Origin: WLMZ01 sp963732585
GTDB lineage: Bacteria > Actinomycetota > Acidimicrobiia > Acidimicrobiales > Ilumatobacteraceae
Assembly: GCA_963732585.1 (NCBI GenBank)
Contig: CAVSZY010000002.1
Coordinates: 62,001-126,000 of the forward strand
DNA length: 64,000 nt
Reading direction: 5' to 3'
The notes beneath the pieces are model-generated. The model worked only from the letters and a program-made list of their open reading frames with translations. It made no database searches and was not told where the DNA came from. This document shows positions 18,916 to 28,397 of the stretch, one piece after another. The stretch's first letter is position 1; each line of letters begins with the position of its first letter. The translations under genes were made by a program, and so were the position numbers.

Positions 18916-19792
18916 GCGCACTTCTCGACGAACTGCCGACGCCGTTGACCGGCAGCGACCCTGCGCCAGCGGCGATGGTCCGAGTGATGCCGATTCCCAA
19001 GGCGAAATCTCGAATCGCTCGAGGCGGCGCTGATCTCGGCTGGGCGCGCTCGGCGTTGCGGTGTTCGCCCTGCTGTGGCAACTCGGGCTCCACCCAGGTG
19101 ACGGATCTACCCGGCCCCGGGGCCACGTTCACCACGCTGCGAACGCTGCTGGCCAACGCCTTCCACAACGGCGGCCCGAACGACCAGGGCGTCGGGCTGA
19201 TGCTGCAGGCGTCGCTCGCGCGAGTCTTCAGCGGCTTCGCGATCGCCGCTGTCATCGGTATTCCGCTCGGTCTGGCGATGGGTTCGAGCACCAGGGCGTG
19301 GAAGGCGATCAACCCACTCGCCCAGTTTCTGCGACCGGTGTCGCCGTTGGCCTGGTATCCGATCCTGCTCATCGTCTTCGTCAACGCGGCGAAAGCCTCG
19401 GTGTGGGTGATCTGCCTGACCAGCCTGTGGCCGATCGTGCTCAACACCGCCGCTGGCGCGGCCTCGGTTCCGCAACGACCAGCGCAACGTCGCCAAAGTG
19501 TTCCGGCTGACGAGGTTCGCCTACGTGCGCCACATGCTCATTCCGCACACCGTCGGGGCCACCATCACCGGCCTGCGCCTGTCGATGGGAACGGCCTGGA
19601 TGGTCATCGTCGCCGTCGAGATGATGAGCGGCAAGACCGGCATCGGCAACTACGTCTGGAACTCCTACAACGCCGGCGACATGTCGAAAGTGACCGCCAG
19701 CATCGTGCTGATCGGTGCCACCGGCCTGATTCTCGACTTGGCGTTCATGCGCCTCGGTCACCGTTTCGTCACCAAGGAGACCCACGTCATGA
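18912..19792 (+). pseudogene. nrtB: nitrate ABC transporter permease (NrtB-like), frameshifted
   Basis: It begins at GTG 18912, overlapping the nrtA stop. Membrane segments VFALLWQLG, SLARVFSGFAIAAVIGIPLG and LAWYPILLIVFVNAAKASVW are typical of NrtB/SsuC permeases, and the second half holds GLRLSMGTAWMVIVAVEMMSG, the EAA-like loop region. Five +1 steps are needed to read it: three between about 19020 and 19095, one near 19470, and one before the TGA at 19790 that overlaps the nrtC ATG. It would be the membrane channel of the nitrate importer. Whether it is broken in the living cell is uncertain. Confidence 0.8.
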
Positions 19793-20579
19793 CCCTCGAG
19801 ATCAACGACATCTGGAAAGCGTTCGCCTACAAAGGACGGCGTCCAACCAGTGCTGCGTGGCATCGACCTGACGATCGAACGCGGCGAGTTCGTCTCGCTG
19901 ATCGGCCATTCGGGTTGCGGCAAGTCGACCTTGTTATCGATCGCCGGCGGGTTGCACGAAGGCCGACTGCGGGCACGGTCACCCTCGACGGCGCGGTCAT
20001 CGACGGCGCCAGCCCAGACCGGGCGATGGTCTTCCAAAACTATTCGCTGCTGCCGCGGCTGTCGCTGGAGCACAACGTCGACGTCGCCGTCTCCTCGGCC
20101 AGGCCGGAACACACGCCGAGCGAGCGGGCCGACGCTGGTGCGAAAAGTACCTGCGCAGCGTTGGCCTTTGGGAACACCGCAACAAACGGCCACACCAGGT
20201 GTCGGGCGGCATGCAGCAACGCTGCGCCGTCGCCCGCGCCTTCGCCGTCGAGCCTCGGGTGCTGCTGCTCGACGAGCCGTTCGGTGCACTCGACGCCTTG
20301 ACTCGGGCGCGGCTGCAAGCGCAGCTCATCGAACTGTGGCAGAGCGAAAGCGAAACCGAGATCGTGCTGATGGTCACCCACGGCATCGACGAAGCCATCC
20401 TGCTCTCCGACCGCATCGTGGTCATGTCGAACCCGCCCAACCCGTCGGTGCTCGACGTCATCGAGGTCGATATCCCCCGACCGCGCAACCGGGTCGGCGT
20501 GGTCGACTCGCCGCATTTCCGTGCCGTTCAGGAACGCCTGATGAACCTGCTGTCGATCGAAGGGGAACGAGCGGCATGA
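19789..20579 (+). pseudogene. nrtC: nitrate ABC transporter ATP-binding protein (NrtC/D-like), frameshifted
   Basis: It starts at ATG 19789 (MTLEINDIWKAFAYKG). Walker A (GHSGCGKSTLL), the Q-loop region (AMVFQNYSLLPRLS), the ABC signature (VSGGMQQR) and Walker B (VLLLDEPFGALDA) are all present but in different frames, with shifts near 19835, 19962 and 20135. The C-terminal part (ESETEIVLMVTHGIDEAILL onward) is intact to the TGA, which overlaps the nirB ATG. Repaired, it is a normal-length importer ATPase of about 260 residues. Confidence 0.8.
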
Positions 20580-23140
20580 CCGCCGCGTGCAGCACTGGCG
20601 GTCGGCCGCGGATCGTCGTCGTCGGCCATGGCATGGTCGGTCAGAAGTTCCTCGAAGAAGCGGTAGCCCTCGGGCTCGCCAACGTCGCCGACCTCACCGT
20701 GATCGGTGAGGAGCCGCGCCCGGCGTATGACCGCGTTCATCTCAGCTCACTGTTCGATGGCGCCACAGCCGACGATCTGGCCCTGCGCGATCCTGGCTGG
20801 TGCGCCTCGCACGGCATCACTGCGCTCACCGGCTGCACCGTGACGGGTATCGACCGCGCCGATGCATCGCTCAGCCTCGACGATGGCACCGCCATGCCCT
20901 ACGACTGGCTCGTGCTGGCGTGCGGGTCGGCACCCTTCGTCCCTCCGATCGACGGTTGCACCGCCCCCGGTGCGTTCGTCTATCGCACCATCGAGGATCT
21001 CGCTGCGATCTCGGAGTGGGCCGCCGGCAGCCGCACCGGAATCGTCGTCGGCGGCGGCCTGCTCGGGCTCGAAGCAGCCAACGCACTGCGGTTGTTGGGG
21101 CTGACCACGCACGTCGTCGAGTTCGCGCCGCGCCTGATGCCGCAACAACTCGATGATGGCGGCAGCCGTCTGCTGCGCGCCAAGATCGAATCGCTCGGAA
21201 TCGCCGTGCATACCTCGTGCGCGGCGAGCGCCGTTCGCGTCGACCCCGATTCAAGGCAAGTCGCAGGATTGCGTTTCGCCGATGGAGCGGAACTCGACGG
21301 CGACCTTGTCGTCTTTTCCGCTGGCATCCGTCCCCGTCACGAGCTCGCGGTTGCCGCCGAGCTGGCCATCGGGCCACGCGGCGGCGTGGAAATCGACAAC
21401 AGTTGCCGCACCTCTGACGCACGCATCCTGGCCATCGGTGAGGTGGCCTGCCACCACGAACGGGTCTACGGTCTGGTCGCCCCCGGTTACCGCATGGCCC
21501 GCACGGCAGCCACCGTGCTTGCCGAGGAGCTTGCGGCGGGGACGGTCGGCGAAGCGTTCAGCGGAGCCACGCTCGACACCAAGCTGAAGCTGATCGGTGT
21601 CGATGTCGCCAGTTTCGGCGACGCCCACGGCGCCACACCGGGAACGACGGCTGTCGTCTACGCCGACGACATCGCCGGCACCTACGCCAAGCTGGTGCTC
21701 TCGGGCGAGCGCAAGGTCATCGGCGGCGTCCTCGTCGGCGATACCACCTCCTTCGCCGTTTTGGCCGAGATGGCCAAGGGTGCGGCACCGACGCCGCGCA
21801 ATCCGGCGTCGCTCATTCTTCCATCGCGTGGCGCAGCGTCCCCCAGCCTCAGCGTCACCGCCTTGGGTGACAGTGCCAACATTTGCTCATGCCACAACGT
21901 CGACAAGGGCACCATCTGCGCCGCAGTGCGCGACGGCGACCTCGCCGATGTCGCCGCGGTCACGTGCGCCACCAAGGCGGGCAGCGGCTGTGGTTCGTGC
22001 CTGTCGGTGGTCAAGGAATTGCTCCACGCCGAATTGCACAGCGCCGGGCGCACGATCTCCAAGGCGATGTGCGAACACTTCGACCATTCGCGCCAAGAGC
22101 TCTTCGACCTCGTCCGCGTGCACGGCATCGGATCGTTCCGCGAACTGATCGCCCTCCACGGTCGCGGTCGCGGCTGCGAGATCTGCAAGCCGACGGTGGC
22201 CTCGATGCTGGCCTCGTGGCGGCCGAGCTACATCCTCGACGGCGAGAACGCTGGCCTACAAGACACCAACGACCGCTTCCTGGCCAACATTCAGCGCGAT
22301 GGCACCTACTCGGTGGTGCCGCGCATTCCCGGCGGCGAGGTCAAGCCGGAACACCTCATCGCCATCGGCGAGGTGGCCCGCGATTTCGACCTCTACACCA
22401 AGATCACCGGCGGCCAACGCGTCGATCTCTTCGGCGCTCGGGTCGATCAACTGCCGACGATCTGGAAGCGCCTCGTCGACGTTGGCCTCGAATCGGGCCA
22501 CGCCTACGGCAAGGCGCTGCGCACGGTGAAAAGTTGCGTTGGCACCACCTGGTGCCGCTACGGCGTGCAAGATGCCGTCGGCCTGGCGGTGCGCCTCGAG
22601 TTGCGCTACCGCGGCCTGCGGGCGCCGCACAAGCTGAAGTCGGCGGTGTCGGGCTGTGCTCGCGAATGTGCCGAAGCGCAGAGCAAAGACTTCGGCATCA
22701 TCGCCACCGAGCGGGGCTACAACCTGTATGTCTGCGGCAATGGCGGTATGCGTCCGCAGCACGGGGTGCTTTTTGCCGAAGACCTCGAAGCCGATCGCCT
22801 GGTGCAGTTACTCGACCGATTCCTGATGTTCTACATCCGCACCGCCGACCGGCTGGAGCGGACCGCAACCTGGTTCAACAAACGTGACGGCGGCATCGAT
22901 GAACTGCGCGAGATCATCATCGACGACTCGCTCGGCCTGTGTGCCGACCTGGAGGCAGACATGGCCCGTCACGTTGAACTGTACGAATGCGAATGGGCGG
23001 CGACGCTCGCCGACCCGATTCGACTGGCCCGTTTCCGACCGTTCGTCAACAGCAACGAACCCGACGACAGCCTGGTCTACGTGCGTGAACGTGGCCAGCG
23101 CGTGCCGATGCCGATACCCGTACCGGTGTCGCGATCATGA
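20576..23140 (+). CDS. nirB: assimilatory NAD(P)H nitrite reductase, large subunit
   Basis: An 854-residue NirB. The FAD/NAD(P)H pyridine-nucleotide reductase module comes first (VVVGHGMVGQKFLEE; GIVVGGGLLGLEAANALRLL), then a BFD-like [2Fe-2S] region (CSCHN ... CGSC, from about residue 436), a second cysteine cluster (CEICKPT), and the siroheme/[4Fe-4S] sulfite-reductase-type domain (SGCARECAEAQSKDFG, CGNGG). It reduces nitrite to ammonium with six electrons. It is intact, unlike the transporter genes upstream, and is coupled by 4-bp overlaps to nrtC and nirD. Confidence 0.93.
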   Translation: MTAACSTGGRPRIVVVGHGMVGQKFLEEAVALGLANVADLTVIGEEPRPAYDRVHLSSLFDGATADDLALRDPGWCASHGITALTGCTVTGIDRADASLSLDDGTAMPYDWLVLACGSAPFVPPIDGCTAPGAFVYRTIEDLAAISEWAAGSRTGIVVGGGLLGLEAANALRLLGLTTHVVEFAPRLMPQQLDDGGSRLLRAKIESLGIAVHTSCAASAVRVDPDSRQVAGLRFADGAELDGDLVVFSAGIRPRHELAVAAELAIGPRGGVEIDNSCRTSDARILAIGEVACHHERVYGLVAPGYRMARTAATVLAEELAAGTVGEAFSGATLDTKLKLIGVDVASFGDAHGATPGTTAVVYADDIAGTYAKLVLSGERKVIGGVLVGDTTSFAVLAEMAKGAAPTPRNPASLILPSRGAASPSLSVTALGDSANICSCHNVDKGTICAAVRDGDLADVAAVTCATKAGSGCGSCLSVVKELLHAELHSAGRTISKAMCEHFDHSRQELFDLVRVHGIGSFRELIALHGRGRGCEICKPTVASMLASWRPSYILDGENAGLQDTNDRFLANIQRDGTYSVVPRIPGGEVKPEHLIAIGEVARDFDLYTKITGGQRVDLFGARVDQLPTIWKRLVDVGLESGHAYGKALRTVKSCVGTTWCRYGVQDAVGLAVRLELRYRGLRAPHKLKSAVSGCARECAEAQSKDFGIIATERGYNLYVCGNGGMRPQHGVLFAEDLEADRLVQLLDRFLMFYIRTADRLERTATWFNKRDGGIDELREIIIDDSLGLCADLEADMARHVELYECEWAATLADPIRLARFRPFVNSNEPDDSLVYVRERGQRVPMPIPVPVSRS

Positions 23141-23508
23141 GCATCGTCCGCAACCATGGGCCACGAGCAGCGCAGCTTTCCGATGGTGAAACCTGGGTAT
23201 GCGTGGCCCAAACCGACGATCTGGAGCCCGACATCGGCACGGCGGTCCGCCTCGGCTCGACACAGATCGCCCTGTTCCTCACCGGTGACGAGCTCTTTGC
23301 GATCGACAACCTCGACCCGTTCTCGGGCATAAACGTGCTCGCCCGCGGCATCGTTGGCGACCGGAGCGGTGAACCGAAGGTGGCCTCCCCGGTGTACAAG
23401 CAAAGTTTCTCGCTGCGAACCGGGCTGTGTCTTGACGACCCGACGGTCTCGGTTCGCACGTGGGGCGTGCGCGCCAATGACGGCTTCATCGAGATTCGAG
23501 TTCGCTGA
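23137..23508 (+). CDS. nirD: nitrite reductase small subunit
   Basis: A 123-residue NirD with a Rieske-like fold: GETWVCVAQTDDLEPDIG, then LFLTGDELFAIDNLDPFSGINVLARGIVGD and SPVYKQSFSLRTGLCLDD. The Cys-His cluster ligands of real Rieske proteins are replaced, as is normal for NirD, so it holds no iron-sulfur cluster and serves as an accessory subunit for NirB. It overlaps nirB by ATGA, and its stop overlaps the next start (TGATG). Confidence 0.92.
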   Translation: MSIVRNHGPRAAQLSDGETWVCVAQTDDLEPDIGTAVRLGSTQIALFLTGDELFAIDNLDPFSGINVLARGIVGDRSGEPKVASPVYKQSFSLRTGLCLDDPTVSVRTWGVRANDGFIEIRVR

Positions 23509-24899
23509 TGCTCACGCTCGGTCCAAAGCTGTTGCCGTTGGAAGATGGCGAGCAGTACCGATTCGTGTTCGACATGAACGCGTGCATCGGCTGTCACTCC
23601 TGTGAAGTGGCCTGCGCCGAACAGAACGACCTGCCGGTCGACGTTGCCTGGCGGCGCGTCGGCGAAGTCGAGGGAGGACAGTTTCCCGACACCAAACGGT
23701 TCAGCATGTCGATGGCCTGCAACCACTGCCTCGAACCAACCTGCTTGCAGGGCTGCCCGACCAGCGCCTACGTCAAGCTGACGACCGGGGTCGTGCAACA
23801 CCACGCCGAGGACTGCATTGGCTGCCAGTACTGCACCTGGAACTGCCCCTACTCGGTGCCGGTGTTCCACGAGGCGCGCAAGATCGTCTCCAAGTGCGAC
23901 ATGTGCACACCGAGGTTGGAGGGCGGCTTCACCTCGGCGTGTGCCGACGCCTGCCCGACGCACGCAATCGGCATCGAGAAGGTCAACATCGCCGCCTGGC
24001 GGGCAGATCATCACGAAGCCGACGGCCCGAACCTGCCACCGAGCGACATCACCTTGTCGACGACGCGCATCATCGCACCGATCGATCTGCCGCTGACCAC
24101 ATTCGCGGCGAGCCACCACAGCGTGCATCCCGAGCATCCGCACTGGCCGCTGGTGGTGGTCACGCTGCTGATGCAGTTGGCCACTGGGACGATGGCGGCG
24201 TTGGTCATCGCCGGCACCGACCGGCGCGCCTCGATCGCCGCGTTCCTTACTGCGGCGATCAGCCTGCCGGTATCGCTGTTCCATCTCGGCCGACCGATCT
24301 TGGCCTGGAAGGCGATTCGAGGCATTCGCCGGTCGTGGCTGTCGAGAGAGGTTGTCGCCTTTTCGTTGTTCGCCGCCAGTTCGTTTGCGCCGGTGGTGCA
24401 GCCGAGCCGCACGACGGCGCTCGTGGCCACGGCGTTCGGGGTCGCCGGGATCTACTGCAGCGGACGGTTGTACATCGTGCGTGGGCGACCAGCGTGGAAC
24501 ACGCCACTGACCATCGCCGCCTTCGCGATGAGCGCGGTCGCCAGCGGCCCGTTGCTGGCGATGGTGGTCAGTGGCCCCGACGGGCGATTGCAGGCCATGG
24601 CCGTGTCCGGCATCGTCGGTCAACTCGCGGTGCTGGCAACCAGCGCCGGGCGCCTGCGCCGCCGGGAGGACCGCGAATGGCGTGGCAGCTACACATTGCT
24701 CACCGTTCGATTCGGCGGCCTGCTGCGAATTCGCGTCGGGCTCGCCGTCACTGGCCTCATCGCCGTGGTGCTCGGTGCTCCGGCGCTTGTCGCACTGGGC
24801 TTGGTGTCCGTCGGCGAAGTGATCGGCCGCTATCTGTTCTTTGTCACGGTCGTGCCGCTCAACATGCCCGGTTCGTTCAGCCGCCCGGCGAGCCGCTGA
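23508..24899 (+). CDS. fused 4Fe-4S ferredoxin (DmsB-like) and NrfD/DmsC-like membrane anchor
   Basis: A 463-residue fusion. Residues 1-190 are a DmsB/NrfC-type electron-transfer domain with four cysteine clusters (CIGCHSCEVAC, CNHCLEPTCLQGCP, CIGCQYCTWNCPY, CDMC...CADACP). Residues about 210-463 hold roughly eight hydrophobic segments like DmsC/NrfD quinol-oxidising anchors. It lies between nirD and nasC with 1-base TGATG overlaps on both sides, so it probably carries electrons from menaquinol to the nitrate reductase. Many assimilatory nitrate reductases take electrons from ferredoxin or NADH instead. The topology and electron donor are inferred. Confidence 0.85.
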   Translation: MLTLGPKLLPLEDGEQYRFVFDMNACIGCHSCEVACAEQNDLPVDVAWRRVGEVEGGQFPDTKRFSMSMACNHCLEPTCLQGCPTSAYVKLTTGVVQHHAEDCIGCQYCTWNCPYSVPVFHEARKIVSKCDMCTPRLEGGFTSACADACPTHAIGIEKVNIAAWRADHHEADGPNLPPSDITLSTTRIIAPIDLPLTTFAASHHSVHPEHPHWPLVVVTLLMQLATGTMAALVIAGTDRRASIAAFLTAAISLPVSLFHLGRPILAWKAIRGIRRSWLSREVVAFSLFAASSFAPVVQPSRTTALVATAFGVAGIYCSGRLYIVRGRPAWNTPLTIAAFAMSAVASGPLLAMVVSGPDGRLQAMAVSGIVGQLAVLATSAGRLRRREDREWRGSYTLLTVRFGGLLRIRVGLAVTGLIAVVLGAPALVALGLVSVGEVIGRYLFFVTVVPLNMPGSFSRPASR

Positions 24900-27064
24900 T
24901 GAAGTCGCAGTTGGCTCGTTGGATCGGCCTGGACCGCAGCCACGAACCGATCGGCTACGCGCCCGATGAGCAGTTCGGCATGATCGCCGCCAACCGCGTG
25001 CCCGATCGCTGGATTCGCACGACCTGCGGGTATTGCTCTGTCGGCTGCGGGATGCTCGTCGGGGTCAAAGACGGCCGTGCCGTTGGGGTGCGTGGCGACC
25101 CCGCCCACCCGGTGAACGAGGGGCGACTGTGTCCCAAGGGGCTGTCTGAGCATCAGACCCTGGTCGCTGACGGACGGCTGGTGACCCCGATGGTCGACGG
25201 TCGAGCTGTCAGCTGGGATCGGGCGCTTGACACGATGATCGACAGGTTCAGCGACCTGACCGAGCGGTATGGGCCCGAGGCTGTGGCCGTGCTGTCGACC
25301 GGGCAACTGGTCACCGAGGAGTTCTACACCCTCGGCAAACTTGTGCGGCTCGGGCTCGGACTTGCCCATTACGACGGCAACACCACGCTGTGCATGGCCA
25401 GCGCGGCATCGGGATACAAGATGAGCTTCGGCTCCGACGGCCCTCCCGGGGCCTATGCCGACTTCGAGCACGCCGACGTGATTTTACTAATCGGCGGCAA
25501 CGTCGCCGACAACCATCCGTTGCTCGCTCCCCGGCTGTTAGCCAACCGCAAGGCGACCCTCGTGGTCGTCGACCCGCGCGTCACCAAAACGGCGATGCTG
25601 GCCGACATCCATCTGCCCCTGCGGCCACGCACCGACATCGTGTTGCTCAACGGCATCATGAAATTGTTGATCGATGAAGGGCTCATCGATGAACAGTTCA
25701 TCGCCGCGCACACCGACGGTTGGGCCGAACTCGTCGAACACCTCGAGCCGTACACGGTCGAGATGGTCATCGAGCAGTGCGGTATCGATGAGCAGGCGTT
25801 TCGGCGCACGGCGCTGGCTTTCGGTCGCGCCGAACGCGGTTTGATCGCCTGGACGATGGGGGTCAACCACTCGATTCAGGGAACCGAAACGGTGGCGGTG
25901 ATCAACACGCTGTGCGCCATCACCGGCAATCTCGGCCGAGCGGGAGCGTCGGCGTTCTCGATCACCGGGCAATGCAACGCGATGGGAACACGCGAGACCG
26001 GGTTCACCGCCTCGATGCCCGGTTATCGCGCCTACGACGACATCGCCGCCCGCCAAGAACTCGCCGCGCTGTGGGGTGTCGACGAAGCCCGCCTGCCCCG
26101 CGAGCGAGGCAAGGCCTACCCCGACATCATCGAGGGCGTCATCGCCGGTCGGATCAAGGCGCTGTGGATCATCGGCACCAACCCGGTGGTGTCGTACCCC
26201 AACCGCGAACTGTTGGAGCATGCGCTCAACCGGTTGGAGCTGCTGGTCGTGCAGGACGGTTTCGAGACGCCGACAACCGAGCGGGCGCAGATCACGCTCC
26301 CGGCGGCAATTTGGGGTGAGAAGGACGGCACATTCACCAACTCCGAGCGCAGGGTGTCACGGGTTCGCAAACTCGTCGAACCTCCCGGCGAGGCCAAGGC
26401 GGACTTCGACATCTTCCTCGACATCGCCGCTCGTCTCGGGATACGCGACGAGCTGTTCCCCGGGTGGAAAGTGCCCGAAGACGCCTTCGAGGAATGGGCT
26501 CGGGTGTCAGCTGGACGGTTGTGTGACTACAGCGCGATCACCTACGAACGCATCGACGCTGCTGGCGGCGTGCAGTGGCCGTGCGGCGCCGAAACGGCTG
26601 CGCTCGCCGGCACCCCTCGCCTGTACAGCGATGGCGTGGTCCAGACGCCGAACGGCCGGGTGCGGCTGCATCGGGCAACGCCCAAGCCGTTGAACATTGT
26701 GAGGCCGAACTATCCGTTCGTGCTCAACACCGGGCGCACGGTGGAGCATTGGCATACGCGCACCAAGACTGCTCGGGTGGCGATCCTCGATCGTCTGGCA
26801 CCGTCGGGATGGGTGGAGATGAACCCAATTGACGCCGAGCACCTCGGGTTGCATAGCGGGCAGTCGGTGCGAGTCGCCAGCGAACGTGGGCATATCGATT
26901 CGATTCCGTTGCGGGTCACCGGCATCGTGCGTGCTGGCGAGGTGTTCATCCCGTTTCACTTCGATGAGATGTGCGCCAATCGATTGACCGATGCCCAGTT
27001 CGATCCGATCAGCCGTGAGCCGAACTACAAACAATGCGCGGTCGGGGTCGAAGCCGCGCTTTGA
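24899..27064 (+). CDS. nasC: assimilatory-type nitrate reductase catalytic subunit
   Basis: A 721-residue molybdopterin oxidoreductase. The N-terminal [4Fe-4S] motif is CGYCSVGCG (Cys43, Cys46, Cys50) with GRLCPKG supplying the fourth cysteine. TTLCMASAASGYK places the probable molybdenum-ligand cysteine at about residue 165, as in Nas/Nap enzymes. The C-terminal MopB-binding domain (LNTGRTVEHWHTRTKT) is present. No twin-arginine signal is seen, so it is cytoplasmic. It reduces nitrate to nitrite for NirBD. The ATG overlaps the previous stop. Confidence 0.9.
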   Translation: MKSQLARWIGLDRSHEPIGYAPDEQFGMIAANRVPDRWIRTTCGYCSVGCGMLVGVKDGRAVGVRGDPAHPVNEGRLCPKGLSEHQTLVADGRLVTPMVDGRAVSWDRALDTMIDRFSDLTERYGPEAVAVLSTGQLVTEEFYTLGKLVRLGLGLAHYDGNTTLCMASAASGYKMSFGSDGPPGAYADFEHADVILLIGGNVADNHPLLAPRLLANRKATLVVVDPRVTKTAMLADIHLPLRPRTDIVLLNGIMKLLIDEGLIDEQFIAAHTDGWAELVEHLEPYTVEMVIEQCGIDEQAFRRTALAFGRAERGLIAWTMGVNHSIQGTETVAVINTLCAITGNLGRAGASAFSITGQCNAMGTRETGFTASMPGYRAYDDIAARQELAALWGVDEARLPRERGKAYPDIIEGVIAGRIKALWIIGTNPVVSYPNRELLEHALNRLELLVVQDGFETPTTERAQITLPAAIWGEKDGTFTNSERRVSRVRKLVEPPGEAKADFDIFLDIAARLGIRDELFPGWKVPEDAFEEWARVSAGRLCDYSAITYERIDAAGGVQWPCGAETAALAGTPRLYSDGVVQTPNGRVRLHRATPKPLNIVRPNYPFVLNTGRTVEHWHTRTKTARVAILDRLAPSGWVEMNPIDAEHLGLHSGQSVRVASERGHIDSIPLRVTGIVRAGEVFIPFHFDEMCANRLTDAQFDPISREPNYKQCAVGVEAAL

Positions 27065-27149
27065 GCACCGTCCGGGGCGGCACTCGATGCACTCGCGAAG
27101 GTCATCGTCTGGACACAGCTGGGAAACATTCGCCGACCAGGGTGAGTGG

Positions 27150-28286
27150 GTGAGTCTCCCCGATCTAGCCGGCTTTACGGTCGGTATCACCGCCGACCGG
27201 CGATGGGAGGAGCAGTCCGAGCTGTTGCGCCGGCGCGGAGCAGAAATCATTCATGGCCCGATGATCAAGACACTGCCGTTGGGCACCGGCGATGATCTGC
27301 GGCGGGCGACCGAATCGGTGATCGTGAGACCGCCGCACATTCTCATCGCCAACACAGGTATCGGTATGCGTTCGTGGTTTGCGGCGGCGGAGAGCTGGGG
27401 CCTCGGCGAGGCGCTGATCGGCGCCTTATCGGAGGCCGAGATCTTGGCTCGAGGGCCGAAGGCGGCCGGTGCAGTGGTGCAGATGGGCTTGCCGGTAGCG
27501 ATCCGAGCCGATTCGGAGCGGCTCTCCGAGCTGTGCCAGCTGGCGGTCGAACGCGGTGTTGACGGAAAGCGGATCGCCTTTCAGCGCCACGGCGACGATG
27601 CGCCAGAGCTCGTGGCCACCCTTGACGCGGCAGGCGCACTCATCGAGGAGATCCCCGTCTACTTCTGGAAAGTCCCGACGGATCTCGGGCCATCGCTACG
27701 GCTCGTGCGGGCGATCGTCGCCGGACGAGTTCACGCCGTGACGTTCACCAGTGCCCCGGCGATTCGCAACATGATGGCGATCGCTCAGGAGCACGACCTT
27801 GGCGAGGCGTTGCTCGATGCGTTGCGGGGCGGGGTGGTTGTTGCCTGTGTCGGGCCGGTGTGTGCCGAGGCGGCAGTCGAATCGGGTATGGGTCGGCCGA
27901 CCGTTCCGGACAAAGCCAGACTCGGCCCGCTGGTGCTGGCGATGGCCGAGGTACTCGTGGAGCAACGAACAGGCTTCAGCGTCGCCGGGCATGCCTTGGA
28001 ACTGCAAGGCAAGTCGTTGACCCTCGACGGATCGGCGGTGATGCTCAGCGAACGCGAGTACGGGGTGATGCGGTTGCTGCTAGCGAGCAACGGTGCCGTG
28101 GTTCCCAAGTCTGAGTTGTTGCGAGTTGTCTGGGGCGAAGCCAGCGCCGACACGCATGTGGTCGAGGTGACGGTGGGGCGCCTTCGTCGGCGGCTCGGTG
28201 TGATCGGGGAGGCAATCATCGCCGTGCCCCGCCGCGGTTACAGGCTTGACGCCGCTGTGGCCGGGCGAACGCCAGACATTCTGTAA
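27150..28286 (+). CDS. nnaR: uroporphyrinogen-III synthase-like / winged-helix regulator (NnaR type)
   Basis: About 378 residues. The N-terminal 260 resemble HemD (GFTVGITADRRWEEQSELLRRR, EILARGPKAAG, VTFTSAPAIRNMM). The C-terminal 100 are an OmpR/PhoB-type winged helix (LSEREYGVMRLLLASNGAVV, THVVEVTVGRLRRRLG). This fusion is the actinobacterial NnaR family, which co-activates nitrate and nitrite assimilation genes, and its position after nasC fits. The GTG at 27150 gives the family N-terminus; an ATG at 27087 is possible. The stop codon lies inside a repeat-element hairpin. Confidence 0.85.
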   Translation: MSLPDLAGFTVGITADRRWEEQSELLRRRGAEIIHGPMIKTLPLGTGDDLRRATESVIVRPPHILIANTGIGMRSWFAAAESWGLGEALIGALSEAEILARGPKAAGAVVQMGLPVAIRADSERLSELCQLAVERGVDGKRIAFQRHGDDAPELVATLDAAGALIEEIPVYFWKVPTDLGPSLRLVRAIVAGRVHAVTFTSAPAIRNMMAIAQEHDLGEALLDALRGGVVVACVGPVCAEAAVESGMGRPTVPDKARLGPLVLAMAEVLVEQRTGFSVAGHALELQGKSLTLDGSAVMLSEREYGVMRLLLASNGAVVPKSELLRVVWGEASADTHVVEVTVGRLRRRLGVIGEAIIAVPRRGYRLDAAVAGRTPDIL

Positions 28287-28356
28287 TTCTCAGACGTCGG
28301 ATGCGTACGCCTGAGGATTACAGAACACGGCGATTACCAGCACGACAGACGATCAG
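28273..28356 (+). repeat. 84-bp REP-like element, copy 1
   Basis: It contains an 18-bp-stem hairpin: TTCTGTAAT (28279-28287) pairs with ATTACAGAA (28317-28325), continued by a T-G pair, CTCAG/CTGAG and CGT/ACG around a 9-base loop. About 30 further bases, ending ACGACAGACGATCAG, are also shared with the second copy at 38789-38871. It covers the nnaR stop codon and lies between convergent genes, so it may serve as a bidirectional terminator here. Confidence 0.8.
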
Positions 28357-28397
28357 CGCAGGCGACACCAGCGAGAGGGAGATGGTTAAAACGAACC

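Noticed and set aside
17623..20579. Programmed frameshifting in nrtABC
   Set aside because: Programmed events need one slippery site per gene; here there are up to nine shifts in one gene without slippery motifs.
24391..25393. Possible selenocysteine in the nitrate reductase
   Set aside because: The molybdenum-ligand position in nasC is a normal TGC cysteine; no in-frame TGA occurs there.
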